Below, in pieces: positions 1 to 11,885 of a stretch of 64,000 bases of DNA. Origin of the DNA: Cymbidium sinense (Eukaryota > Streptophyta > Magnoliopsida > Asparagales > Orchidaceae). The DNA lies in NCBI GenBank assembly GCA_021442155.1, contig CM038220.1, positions 76,495,817 to 76,559,816 of the forward strand, written 5' to 3'. The stretch's first letter is position 1, and each line of letters begins with the position of its first letter. The notes beneath the pieces are model-generated. The model was not told where the DNA came from. It was given only the letters and a program-made list of their open reading frames with translations, and made no database searches. The position numbers and the translations under genes are program-made.

Positions 1-49
1 TAAATTCATTGAAACCAATGGGTCAAGTCCATCCCAAATCACTTGAGGA

Positions 50-430
50 ACTTGACCAAAGCCTAAATTGGCCAACTAGACCCAACCTAGCCCAATTGAC
101 CTTGGACCCAACATGACCTAAAAGGGTCATGTTAAGCCAAAATTGAACTTAACCAAAATTGATTGAAAACAAAGATACCATTCCACTCCACATGACTAAC
201 CTAACCTAAACCTACCCTTGGCCTACCTCAAGTAGGTCAAATGGGTTAAATAGGTCAACTTGACCCATTTGACCTAAATGAGTCATATGAGCCAAAATCA
301 AATACATACCAAATTGAACTAAACCAAAAGCACAAAAAATTTCAAATAGTCATATGAACTTGACCCAACCCTTGGTTTGACCTAATTTGACCAATTGGTC
401 TACTTTACCCAAGTTGACCCATTTTGACCT
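50..430 (+). promoter_or_regulatory. Dense TTGACC (W-box-like) cluster in presumed U3
   Basis: At least nine TTGACC hexamers lie on the plus strand between 50 and 430, with further GGTCAA on the other strand, often adjacent as inverted pairs (for example around 234-272). TTGAC[C/T] is the core W-box bound by plant WRKY transcription factors. Equivalent blocks recur in every LTR copy that retains this part (25,060-25,600; 36,130-36,900; 39,540-40,060; 45,300-46,100; 48,200-48,640; 49,510-50,330). The block lies upstream of the TATA-like box in LTR orientation, as expected for U3. Actual WRKY binding is inference; the motifs may simply reflect short-motif amplification. Confidence 0.35.
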
Positions 431-3400
431 AAATGGGTCAACATGAGCCAAACCCTATCAAATGGATTCCAAATCCATTGAAACTTGGCCAAACCTATTT
501 TCTCAATATTCCAAAGATACCGAAAGTGCAAAAAGAGCAAAATAAACTTTTTACCCCTAGGACAATGAACAAACCTTGGCCTATCCCATGGGTATTTTGG
601 TCATACCCTCTTCACAATCACTTGAAGCTTTCTTAAAAGCTCAAGGGGACTTAGTGATGAGTGATGAACCCAACCTAATAGGTTTGGGTCAACCTATTTG
701 ACCCATAGACCAAACCTAACCATATAGCCTAAAATTCAATTTTCAAACTCCCTCATAAGCTCAATTTGATGCACATGGGAGGTTGACTTTCCACTCAAGG
801 GATCAAAGTAACCATGTGCAATGATCTAACCTAAGCTCTCCATATGGTCAATTTGATCAAAATGGCAACTAATAGGTCATGTCTCATTGCCATGGGTTAG
901 ATATACTCCCCATAATTCAATGAAAATTCACTACACTCACATTGGCTTCCTAGAATGCTTAGCAATCACCTCGAGCATTCCCAAGGTCTCTAAAGAGGAT
1001 TTGATTTTCCTAATTCTCGTTTACATAGTGCAAAAGGGAGCTCAATCCAATTGCCAACTTCCTCTACACTTGATCTTGATCCAATTCCTTCTACACACTC
1101 CTTCTAAGGACCAATTAGAACTTGCCCAAACATCCATTTGAGTTCCCACAATAAGGAGAGCCTCAATTGGCTCAAAGCAACAAGTAATATCAAGTGGTGT
1201 TGGTCCACAAGAAGATCCACTCAACCCCAAGGCTTGAAACTTTCAACAGGGCTTCGTCTCCACTAGACGAAGCTACCTCATCAAGCTCAAGCATTGGTGA
1301 TCACCTCTGGCGAGGTATGTAATTTTTTAGCCACTTATCTTGATAGTTGTTGGTCCTTTATGAAAGGAATTTTCATTGCATGAGAAATCAACTATTGGAT
1401 AGGTTGGTAATGATTCCTAGATGGTATGGGTTGACTCCTGTATGATTCCATGCTAGATCAGGCTTGGATCTCCCCTTGGATCATGGATGGTCTACATTAA
1501 TCCTCAGGGAAGAACTTAGCTCATCTCAGCTATCCATCTGCGCATTTTAGATGGATGGCTGAGATTATTTGGGAAGTTTTAGAAATCATTTATCTGTTTT
1601 AAACCGCGGATGAATCTTTAGCTATCCGATCTTTGATCGGACGGCCAAGGATATAAGCACGTGCGCCGCCAGCTGCCTTCCTAATATGACATTTAAGTGG
1701 GTGGCTCATGGCATGATGCGTGTATAGCGCGATGACCCCCGACTCCGCGCATCACGCCGTGAGCTGAGATTAAGTGGGGATTAGTTATTTACCTAATTAA
1801 TTCTTAATTAATCCTTATAACTTATAAAATTTATAACTCTTCATAGAAAAATCAAACAAATATAAGGAAAAATGCTCTGGAAAGATAATTTCATCTATAA
1901 TATTCTAAAAAATATTTTCAATGAATTTTTAATTTCCCTTTTCTTTGAATTTGGATTTCTTTAAGAATCTTAATTAGCTAACTATTCTTTAATTAGGCCA
2001 TCAATTGATCTCAAACTTCTAGGGTTCATTTTAGGGGATGACCTCTACCTCCCCTAATTTTCTTGAGATTTATTGAGAGCTTAATTGGAGAAATTTCTAT
2101 TTCATTCAATAATTACTCTTTTCATGTAATTAAGGGTAATTAAAGAGTGATTAGTGGATTTATCCTATGATTAAATTTGATTAAGGTCAGATCCAATGAG
2201 TAGGGGTTTTATGGAATAATTTTGGTCCATTTCCCCTAAGCTATTCCCTAAACCCCCTTTTTCTCTCCTTAATCCCCGCTTAATTAAGGGTCAACTCATT
2301 AATCACCCCTTAAATCTTTAGAATTTATATCTAATTATAATTAAAGAAATTAAAACCCCTTTCATAAGTGTGAAGGGTTGTTTTAAAAATACTTAAGCTA
2401 AACCCCTTAGCTTAATTAACTTTTAATTGTGAGCCAAATTGCATTAAGCCTTTTCATTATTAGGTGCATTTCAAATTTAAATTCCTTGTGGGTTTATGTC
2501 TTCTCATTTGCTCATAATTACTTAGTTAATTTTTCTAAGTTGTTGTAGGTAAGGATTAATAAACCTTTTCAAAATTAATTTATGCTTCAAACTAAACAAA
2601 AATCACATTGAAATTCACTTTGATTTATTCTAAATTTTCTTCTTTCTTAAGAATGTCTTTAGGATTTAAGTAAAGTGAGTTTGTTCATATGCTTTCATTA
2701 CTTTGGATCTTTCCCAACATGTTAAGTTGTATGCCATATGATTCATGCAATCATGATTTCATGTTTCAAATTTTAAAATAAAAATTATTTACTTTATTCC
2801 AAATGTGCATGTGTTGGCTAAAGTAAAATATGAGTGGCTATTATCACTACTAAATCCAAAATATTTTCAAAACTCATAAATGAAATATCAAATCTGAAAG
2901 TGTGTTATTCATATTTTAATTATAATCTTGCATGTGACGGATTATAAAACCATGTTTAGCATAGGCTCTCTTTCTTCCTCATGTTAGCATAGTTTTGAAT
3001 AGGAGTTAGTAAGATGTAGGGTTCATTTGAAAAGAAACCCAACACTTACTTAATCTCATACCCTATTCATCCCTATGCTATCATCTAATAAGGATTTCCT
3101 ATACCTGCATGAATAAATTGCATAAACAAAAATGAATCCACTAAACGACTTTTGCATATTCCTTCCCATTTTCATTTCTTTTATATACATGTTTTTTACT
3201 TAAAAAAGTTGTATAATAATCTGGACAACTTTGTGAGGCTTTAGTACCTAAGTAGATCTTGAACCTTACAGCTCTGGTTAACAATGGCGCTGTACTCACT
3301 TATCTCTTTCTTACTTTCATGTATGTATGTGAAATTTTGTATAAGAAAAATCTTTTCTACTTAAGAAAAATCATGCATATTCAACTTCTAAATTTTCTTA

Positions 3401-4387
3401 AATGGATTACTTAGCATGCATCATAAAGTGTGTTAACTACTCTATTTTCATGTATAGATATGCTTAGGATCCATCCCTATGCATGTTATATATGTTAGGA
3501 AAGAATTGAAGTAATCTGTATTATGTGAATTTTGATTCATTTTATTTAATCTTAAAATGCATTTATTTTTGAATAGGTTTGTTTAGACTTTGTCTAATCT
3601 TAGTATTGATTAAAAGATGTAATCAAAGCATTCACCTAAATGAAACTAAAACATGAACCTACCTTAGAAATTATTTAAGGATTAGGGAAGGAAAGAGAAG
3701 TTATCTTCTCTTTCCCTTCTCTTCATAACTTAGTAATTAATTGTAGGTTTCACTCAAACCAAATTAAAACATGAAATAAAACCAAACCAAAATACTTAAA
3801 CAACCTAAATGAAACTCTCCTCTAAGTTGAACATGTCCTTCACAGATAGAAAACTTGAACCTAAAGTCTTAAGGTAAGCTTACCACACAAACCTTCGTGG
3901 CACAAACATTAGCCTAAGTCACCACTTCTATCTTTAGGTTAGGTTGGTGCATGGTTTGATGTTATATTTTGTTTTGTGATAAATGTTTTAGATTAGATGA
4001 TAGGGTGTATGCTCATAGAATGAATGATAGGACATGCTTAGTCTAATTATTCTTTATGCAGGATTGTGCTTAAGCTATCATAAATAAAAATATAAATGCT
4101 TCTTGCTTGCAGGTGCCTATACCCCTAAGCATAATCCATAGGCCAGGTGGACTTAGTCACCCATTTTTGGGGTGTTAATTTCAGTATACATGCTTGGGAT
4201 TTATGTGGTGTGATTTAATTAACCTTTATTTTGTAGGTATTAGTTAGATTTCCCTTTTCCTTTTCATGTAAAAATTTGTATATTTAGGATTTTGGAATGA
4301 TTTATTATGGAGATTAGGATGAGCATTGGTCATAAGATCCCATCTTATGCACCATGTGAAGTGGAGTATCCACCTTCCAACTATCCA

Positions 4388-4541
4388 AAGGAGGAACCAA
4401 AAGAAAAAGAAGAAAGAAGAAGAAGATAGAAAGAAGAAAGAAGAATAAAGCTTGAAGACCCCCATAATAATGAATTCCTTTGCTTAAATTGTAATTCAAT
4501 TCATTTATAATTTGGGTTGTATAAGGGTAGAGCTCGGCTAC
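4388..4541 (+). promoter_or_regulatory. Purine tract plus TATA-like box (candidate LTR promoter), copy F1
   Basis: A roughly 60-base almost pure A/G tract of GAAGAAAG type (4,388-4,450) is followed about 70 bases later by TATAAGGGTAGAGCTCGGCT, starting at 4,519. The same pair, in the same spacing and orientation, occurs at 29,575-29,715 and, inverted, at 32,077-32,219, although the surrounding AT-rich sequence has diverged. Conservation of TATAAGGGTAGAGC across copies makes it the best candidate for the LTR core promoter. It would place U3 at about 4.5 kb and R-U5 at about 1.5 kb. The transcription start itself cannot be read from sequence. Confidence 0.3.
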
Positions 4542-5799
4542 CCATATTTTATATTTTCATATTTGTGCGGTGGTGCCCATCCATAAACGACCATTTATTC
4601 TTTTACGATTAGCTTTATAAATTATTTGATGATTTCTTTAATGTTTGCATTATGTGGCATGATTTTCCTAGTTTCTTCCTTGCTTTATGTATAGCTTGGA
4701 TGTGGATTAGGCTCTTTAGGGAAAAATAAATCTTTTACCCAACTTAATAACTCAAAATAAAATTAAATAACTCATAACCTCACTTAAAGCTTAGGATTAA
4801 AATCAAGACAAAAGAAGTAGCAACCTCTTAGCTCGATGAGCATTTCATTATAATATCATGCACAAATACATCTTATTTTACTCTTGATTGGAGGGCTTCC
4901 ACCTTTGCCAGAGAACCCGGCTTGAACTTTGAGGGCTGTGGTGGAAACTCACCTCCTACCTTCTCGCTGATTTTGGCCAATAATATGATTTATCATGCAA
5001 TAGTCAAAAACATCCTATTATCCCAAGTCAAAATAATTGTCCAAAATGGAAATAAAATAAAATTTGAAATGCATTAGATGTAGGTCATTTGAAGCATGTC
5101 CCTTTACATGATCTAGTCTCTTTAGGGAGTGAGTTTAAGGACTTTGTCTCTTTCTAAATAATAACAGCCTAGCTATCTTGCATAAGCATAAAGACTTGCC
5201 TACATGTATTTAAAATTGTAGGAGTTAGTTGGCGGCCACCCCCAGGCGGTTGTAAGTCCATGCTGTCGGGTGGTTTATCCTCTCTTGTGGAGGAAAACCA
5301 ATTACCCATTTTTGCCTTAGATTTAGGTTGTGCTTCTGGCCCTCGTCGAAGCTCCCTAGATTTAGATTCTGAGGTTGCTTCTTCCCTTTGTGGACCATAA
5401 GCATAATTCCTCACCTCTTAGGCTTTTTTTTAATCTTGTGTTAAGGAATCTGAAGTCCTAAAATTCTAATGAAAAATGTAACTCAAACAAACTAAATCAA
5501 TTTCCAAAAATATAAAGCCTAATTTTAGAATAGTTTGAGATGCTCGCTAAGTTTCCTAGCGTTGTGAGAATTTCCTAATATCTACCATTTTGGCGTCGAT
5601 AAGAACTCCCTCTTTTGATCAATCCCATTTGATCTTAAAATATAAAACTAATTGATTGATAGTCCTCTCTATTAAAGTCTTTAAAGACAACGATCATTTA
5701 CCTTAATCGAGAGTTTTCCTAAGGGATCCCGTCCCTTAGGATGTAATTAACTAGGGGTTTTCCCCTGTAGGGAACTTAACAAATCTGGTTTAAAATAAA

Positions 5800-5830
5800 C
5801 CCTACTTTACTTTTCCATATAAAGTAAGGG
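5800..5830 (+). other. Conserved U5 stem-loop, copy F1
   Basis: An inverted repeat CCCTACTTTAC, about 8-9 bases of T-rich loop, then TAAAGTAAGGG lies about 250 bases before the LTR 3' end. The same stem-loop is at 23,452-23,481 (perfect 11-bp arms), 30,857-30,885 (partly decayed) and 44,496-44,525, always about 190-250 bases from the LTR terminus. Because it lies downstream of the candidate promoter it would be in the transcript leader, not far from the primer-binding site. Its role is unknown. Confidence 0.45.
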
Positions 5831-6080
5831 AAGAATCTCTGGTACATATGCAGACCCATCATCCTTTGGAGTCCTTATTGAGATGATTGGTTCCATTAAA
5901 GGGAAGTGACTTCTATCTTTCGAGATATTACACTATACCTAGATGACGTATCCGATCACCTGAATAAGTACATCTGTGAATCTTCGAGGCATCTTACTAA
6001 GATGAATTTTAATAAGGTCTCTTCTTTCTTTTCTCCGTAGATTTGAAAGGCAACTCCCTAATAGGAATTTATTCACCACA

Positions 6081-6228
6081 GATGCATATATGTATTTTGT
6101 AGAAAATGGGATTTTCTCTCATTAGATAAATGTACATACAAGTGTATAAAATTTTAAAGCAAGTTCTTCATCATTGTTAACTAGGGGAGTGAGGTAAGGA
6201 CCTTCTTGGCGCTACTTAAAGCCTTTTG
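6081..6228 (-). repeat. Inverted LTR-interior fragment
   Basis: This short stretch immediately follows the F1 LTR end. It contains a block (around 6,170-6,225) with the pattern 'gtgaggtaaggacctt...gctacttaaag'. That block matches the reverse complement of F1 near 3,225-3,300 and the inverted copies near 12,060-12,110 and 33,245-33,305. It is a small piece of another LTR copy in reverse orientation. Confidence 0.45.
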
Positions 6229-8198
6229 TGGAGATAATTTAGAACACCACATAGAGTTTAGGAATTTCTTATTTATATGATCAAATATATCATTAAGAAA
6301 TAAGCATATTATCTCAAAGATAAATATGTTTTTCTGTAATGGATTCGATCATTTCAATAAAATACTCCTAAGGCTAATGGGTCTTTTGTGTAACAAAGAT
6401 ATTTCCCTTGAACTACCTGGGAATGTAGATCAAGGTTTATTTTAAATTAGGTTCATGGTTTCCTATAGAGGCAAGCCCCTATAGTTAATTACATCTTAAG
6501 ATGGGTCTCTTCCTAAGAATACTCTCTATTAAAGAAACAAGTTGTTATTTCTAAATATTTCTAAGGTGATTTTCAAAGGATTGAATTTTAGGATTTCAAT
6601 TGGGAACGGTCCAAATTAGAGAGAGTGATTTTGGAAGCCGATTAGGATGAAGTAGAAAATGCCTATTGATATTGGGATGCCTAGTAGATATTTTAACTAT
6701 CATATAATTGGGATTTAAATTTGTCATTTAATTTAGATTTTGAGTTGGCATTTTCTTAGAAATCTAGGACATAGATTCTAGCAGCACAAGACTGCAAAAA
6801 TGCCTAGTATTGAAGACTTATTTCTGAATAAGATGCTTTAAAACCTAGTCTACATGTGCTTCTAACACATAATAGATGCTCGACCTAGTTCTATTTTGGG
6901 AATTATCGGTCATTCTTCTCACTTGAAGGAATTAACCTATCACTGACTCTTCTGGACTTATAACCTGCCTAGAGAGTCAGCCACACCACCTAAGCGCATT
7001 TTAAATTCATGAAGCTAAGTCTCATGAATGCAAGATGGCTAAGCTATTGTATTTTTAGTAAAAGAATATATGAACCTAGACTCACTCCATAATCCCTAGA
7101 ATCACATAGGGTATAAAAATGCATCTAACTAATGAGTATTTTTTATATTTTATAAATTTTACTCAAGATTTATTTTAGTCCATGAGTATGCATTTATGCT
7201 TAATGTCATGCAATTATAAATGGTTATAGGCCAAATCAATAATAAAAGGAAGGCTTCCCAAGAAGATTTCATCCTCACAGACAAATGCCCTTATGTGCAA
7301 TGGGTGAATTTGCCCAATTTAAAGAATGAAAACTATGATTTCATGATTTCAAAACTTATGGTTTCTAATTAAGTTTATGTTGTTCCTAAGGCTTTAATTA
7401 TATGAACTTTCAAGTGTATTTATTTTTATTTTAGTTGTTTTGATTTAAGTTAGGTAAAAAATTTAGTTTTTCCTATAAGTGATCGTCGTGCTTTCATTCA
7501 AAAGAAAACACAACATAGAAAGAAACCTATAAAGTATATTGATTCTATTACACCTAAAATAAATCAAGCCAATTTAAATTTATAGAAATAGGTCAATGTG
7601 TACCGCACCCGGAAGAAAAAAAAAGGGCCACTGTTTAAACATTTACCTAGAACTACAAGTCTAGATCTATGGGACTTCTTTCCAAAGATCTCCTTGTTTA
7701 GGGACATCCATCGCTAAGGGACCACTGCACCATCTCCTAGTGGGGTTAGCTCGCTAATCCTAGACTAGATCTAACATAGTTCTAAGCTCAAATTTACATT
7801 TTAAAATTCAAAAGAAATCCTAAGTCAAAAAACATATGTTAGAAATACAAATAGACACAATAGTTATATTTTAAAACATATGGGCTTAACATTAGTTGCT
7901 TGCCAAGTAGCTATCTTATGGACTATGTTAAGATATTTTCACTTGTAAACAATAATTTTCTAATTTTTATTTATTTATTTATGAAACAATCTCTTTAAAC
8001 ATCCCCAAAAAAATAGAGTTAATTCTTGAAAGAACTCCCTACCTTCAAGTCTAATGGGCAAACAAGTCTAGGCATTCAGTCTAAAAGCAATACACCACAG
8101 ATATGTGAAGCACAACATATCACAACATATTGCAGAGAACTATAAAAAATCACAGAACAATCTAACCTAAATCTAAAGTTCGTGACCTAAATGATCTA

Positions 8199-8216
8199 GT
8201 GTGTGTGTGTGTGTGT
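8199..8216. repeat. (GT)9 microsatellite
   Basis: Nine uninterrupted GT dinucleotides lie inside the diverged LTR copy R1. Confidence 0.9.
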
Positions 8217-10032
8217 AGAAGATAGGCTTGTGTGGTAGGTCTTTACTAAGCCTCTTTTAGTTTAAGTTTCAATTTGGGATTTGAGTTTGTTTGAATTTTA
8301 TCTTTTTATCTTTAGTGGTTTCAATTCAAATGATTTAGTGACTTAGTTTCATTTTATTTTCACTTTATTTGGTTAAAGTGATGTTTAGATTTTCAAGAAT
8401 GAATAATATAATGAATTCCATTTTTGGATTGAACTCACCCTATTCAACATCCTAATTCCTAAAAGAATGAAATCATCATCCCAAGATGAAGATTCAAAAG
8501 TCTAACTAAGATCCTTAAGTATCTTAATTATTTTTGATTTCATTTAGTTTGATTGAATTTGGATTTGAATTGATATTTCATTTCTTTTCTATGGAAATTG
8601 AATTTGATTTTCATTCTGGTTTAGTTTTCAATTTAGTTTGGTTTGAATTATTTCATTTGATTTTATTTGAATTGCATTATTTAATTTAATTTATTAATTT
8701 TGTTTTATTTGAATTAGTTCATTTGGTTTACATTAACCTTTTGGATTAAGTCATGTTGATTTCATTTGATTTAGTTTAGGTTAAGGTTTGCATTCATTTC
8801 ATGTGATTCATTGGAGATGTAAGGATTCATCAAGAGTTGGTGATTTAGGTTTTAATATTTGATTTCATTAATTATTTCATTAATTTAAGGCTTAATTTCA
8901 TTAGTCATTAAGTTTGAAATTGATTAATCCTCTGACTTAGGCTATTTGAAGAATTACCTTAAGTATTTTTTTTATGTTTGATTAAGATTAGTTCAATTTA
9001 TTTCATGATTTAATGAATTAATGGATTTTCTTATTTATTATGGATTTAATATTGATCTAGAATTTGGAAATTCAACAACTCCCAATCCAAAGATCAATTG
9101 GGTTTCAAAAATTTCTAGCAAGCAGGGTTACATGCCAATTTCATGTTTCCAAAGTTTTATCTTGATTAGATTCATAATTAGGGTGTAATTAAAGTTATAA
9201 ATATTTTATTAAAACTTAAATTATGCCTAATTTAAGGAAATTTATTTAGAGGTTTTATTTTTCATTAATTCTTCTCTAAAATATGTTTGTAATGAGGGTT
9301 CATTTGTAATTTTTGGACATTTGGTTGGTTTATTATGATTTAATTAAATTCTAGTTAATTATTTGAATTATTTAATTCAATTAATCGATTAATTAAGTCA
9401 AATTATGATTTATTAAGTTTAACTGAGTCGGCTTAAGGTTTTAATGTTCATTAGGGTTCATTAGGTTAATTTAAAGTTTTCTAATTCATTTTTATTAATT
9501 ATTTCATTTTAAATTAATTTATTTAATTAAAATTGAGGTTTAGGATTTAAATTTTTATTTCCCATAAAATACAGTGAAATAAATTATGAAAATTTGCAAA
9601 ATGTGTGCATGAACCCTAATTGCATTTCCCCAAAGTTTTAAATCGATTAGATTTATGGTTTTAGAGTAATTAAGGTTTAATGGTTTTTAATTAAACCCAA
9701 ATTGAGGCTATAATACCCAAAATAATTTGGAGATTTAAATTTTTGTAGATTCCTCTCATCAAGATGAATCCATAGAATCTTCATTTGAAAATTTTTATTT
9801 ATATTTACTTTTCTATGATTTTAGAATTTAGTAGTTTTAGCAACTTTTAAATTCAAATCTTGAATTTCCTTTAAACTAATTGACGTACGTGTCATTGGCA
9901 TGTTTGGTCCATGCGGGATCCACATGGATCCCACTTTAAAATAGGCGAGGTTTTAGTGTACCGTATGATCCAATCAATCAATCCTGGGATTTAAATAAAT
10001 AAGAGATGAGCCATTCCTTTCGTAAGAACGAC

Positions 10033-10474
10033 TAGGGTGTGCATTTGGTTGATTTGGATGGATTGGATGATAAATTTTAAAACCAATTGGTTTTGGTTAA
10101 AAATATTGAACCAAACCGACCAAATAAAATGTAAAGCCAAACAAATAAATAACAATTTGGTTTAGTTTTTTGAAGTTTGCTACATTTAAAATTTGCTACA
10201 TTTTATTATTGTATAATGAACAAGCAATACTAGTTTATATTTATAATTCTTACTATAAACCTATAATATATAAATTAATAATATCAGTATATCATATAAT
10301 TACTTTGGTTTATTTGGTTCCATCCAAAATTTTATTTACCAAACCGATCCAAAACCAAAACCAAAGTTTTCATCAATTAAAATAAAATCCAAATTACTAA
10401 AACCAAACCAAATTACTCAAAAAATTTGGTTTGGTTTGGTTTTTTTGGTTAAAACCAAATAATCCACACCCCTA
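10033..10474. mobile_element. hAT-like MITE, 442 bp
   Basis: It starts TAGGGTGTGCATTTGGTT and ends with the inverse of TAGGGGTGTGGATTATTTGG, giving imperfect terminal inverted repeats of the hAT type (TAGGGGTG...). The interior is non-coding and dominated by GGTTTGGTTT / AAACCAAACC runs pointing inward from both ends, typical of a common plant class of short non-autonomous hAT derivatives. The flanks AGAACGAC (10,025-10,032) and CGGACGGC (10,475-10,482) match at 5 of 8 positions, consistent with a decayed 8-bp target-site duplication. It is inserted in LTR copy R1. Confidence 0.65.
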
Positions 10475-11885
10475 CGGACGGCAGAGATTACATCTCTTAC
10501 CCGGACTGCATAAATTGAGAGCCATTCATGGTTTATACTTGATTTTGGCAATCCAAGCAAAAAAAATCACGATTTCAAGCTTGAAAGGAAATCCTACCTC
10601 TAAGTAGCTTGATCACACTTGGGATCAAGTTTCCTTCAAAAAATGATGAATATTGAAAGTTTAATGGAAAAATGAGAGTGCTTTAATGGAGAACCTCCAA
10701 TTCAGTAATCTCCATCAACGAAATCCATTCCATTAGCTTCAGAATGATGCAAGAAGCTTGTGCACCAAAGGAAATGAGTTGTCTCCCTCTAAATTTTTAC
10801 CTGAACCAGCATGGGTTCGGTCCGAGGTGGCATTGATCTTTCTCCGTCTTCCCGACGTCGAGGGGGATGGGTGGAATTTCATTTGAGCTCAATTCAACCC
10901 CTATAACGTGTTGGTAACTTTAATTTCAAGTGAAATCCATTCTCTTAGATTTCACCATTGAGGGCATTCTTCCTTCATTTGAAGGTGTGAAAAGGTCGGG
11001 GAATGGTCAAGAACTTCATCTATTTCCTTGGTGAAGCTTTTAGAATGAAAATGGGGAGGAATAGGCTTCCCTTCCCCACTTTACATAGTGGCAAAATCCT
11101 ATATTGAAGGATTTTGGTCGAACTCCACTGTGACTTCAAGGCCAACCAATGGGTAGGATCTCCCCTTCCTTGTGAACATGTTGGGATGCTCACATGCGAG
11201 GGAAGAAGGCTCCTTGCTTGAATTTTCTTTTGCTTTATCCTCTCTCCTCTCTTTTTTTTACTTCTTCTTCTCTTCTTCTTTCCCTTCAGAGAAGCCAACT
11301 TGTCCTTGGCTTTTGCTTACTTGGTTGGCCTTCACTTGAAGACAACCATCCATAAGAGGTGGGATGACTTTGCATGGGAAGAGTGGAATTTGCATTTCTC
11401 TTCTTCCCATTTTTCTTTGGATTTTGAAATTCCATTTTTTTTCTTTTATTATTTTATGATTTATGGCATTATCATCCTAGTTTGAATTGATGTATTGCAT
11501 GCCCAAATAAATCTCAAATTGATTTGAGATTGGGATTGAATCCATTTAACTTGGATTGGGAAATTGAAATCGAAACCAAGTAGTTGAATTCAAAGTGTTG
11601 GATTTTAATTTAAACCTTTTATTTTAAATTCAATCATCTTGAATTGATGATTGATTGAGTTTTGATTCAAATTCAATTTTGAATTGAATTTTAATTAGGT
11701 TCATTTTGATGAGTTGACTTTGGCTAGGTGGGTCTCACCTAAGTCAACTAGGATAGAATAAAACCCAAGGGATTCTTTAGGCACTAAATATAGTGTCTTA
11801 AGTAATTAGGATGTTCTTATTTGGAATTAGAACATCATTACTAATTTCAGATTGATATAAACCTCATCCAAAAATGAGGTCAATA

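Larger units (their letters stand above)
1..6080 (+). mobile_element. Long LTR of Tat/Ogre-like Ty3/gypsy element, copy F1 (5' end outside window)
   Basis: This non-coding sequence aligns by eye, in the same order, with 39,600-44,300 and 24,900-31,096 and, reverse-complemented, with 31,105-36,900. Its first 320 bases are nearly identical to 48,364-48,659. It ends at CACCACA (6,071-6,080), the LTR 3' end also seen at 23,209 and 44,310. In order it carries a TTGACC-rich block (50-430), a GC-richer island near 1,620-1,770, long AT-rich spacers, a purine tract (4,388-4,450), a TATA-like block (4,519) and a stem-loop (5,800-5,830). The short ORFs in it have no family resemblance and are not conserved between copies. 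It belongs to the same LTR subfamily (B) as the copies at 37,856, 46,572 and 48,760. Confidence 0.75.
6229..11885 (-). mobile_element. Diverged long LTR, copy R1 (older relative of the main family)
   Basis: Read on the minus strand this has the LTR start (TATTGACCTCATTTTT, ending at 11,885) and runs to LTR-3'-like sequence near 6,229-6,830. The block with 'cctagtagatattttaac...gagttggcattttc' near 6,690-6,760 matches inverted copies near 31,115-31,190 and 44,760-44,850. Similarity in the middle (about 7,000-10,000) is weak but in the same order, for example the 'tgtggtaggtcttt' block near 8,230. It lacks the dense W-box field. Two related blocks at about 9,070-9,300 and 9,590-9,900 are internal duplications. 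It hosts a MITE at 10,033-10,474. I see no coding region. The ORFs at 10,170 and 11,020-11,485 are low-complexity (A/T- or K/R-rich) and unsupported. Confidence 0.5.

Noticed and set aside
4388..4450. Purine tract as the retroelement polypurine tract
   Set aside because: It lies about 1.6 kb before the LTR 3' end and over 4 kb after the LTR start, so it is inside the LTR and not just upstream of it.
11020..11485. Basic ORF (MASLKGKKKRRRSKKKRGER) and adjacent plus-strand ORF
   Set aside because: The basic run is the translation of a CTTCTTCTT-type tract in low-complexity sequence. There is no homology and no second copy.
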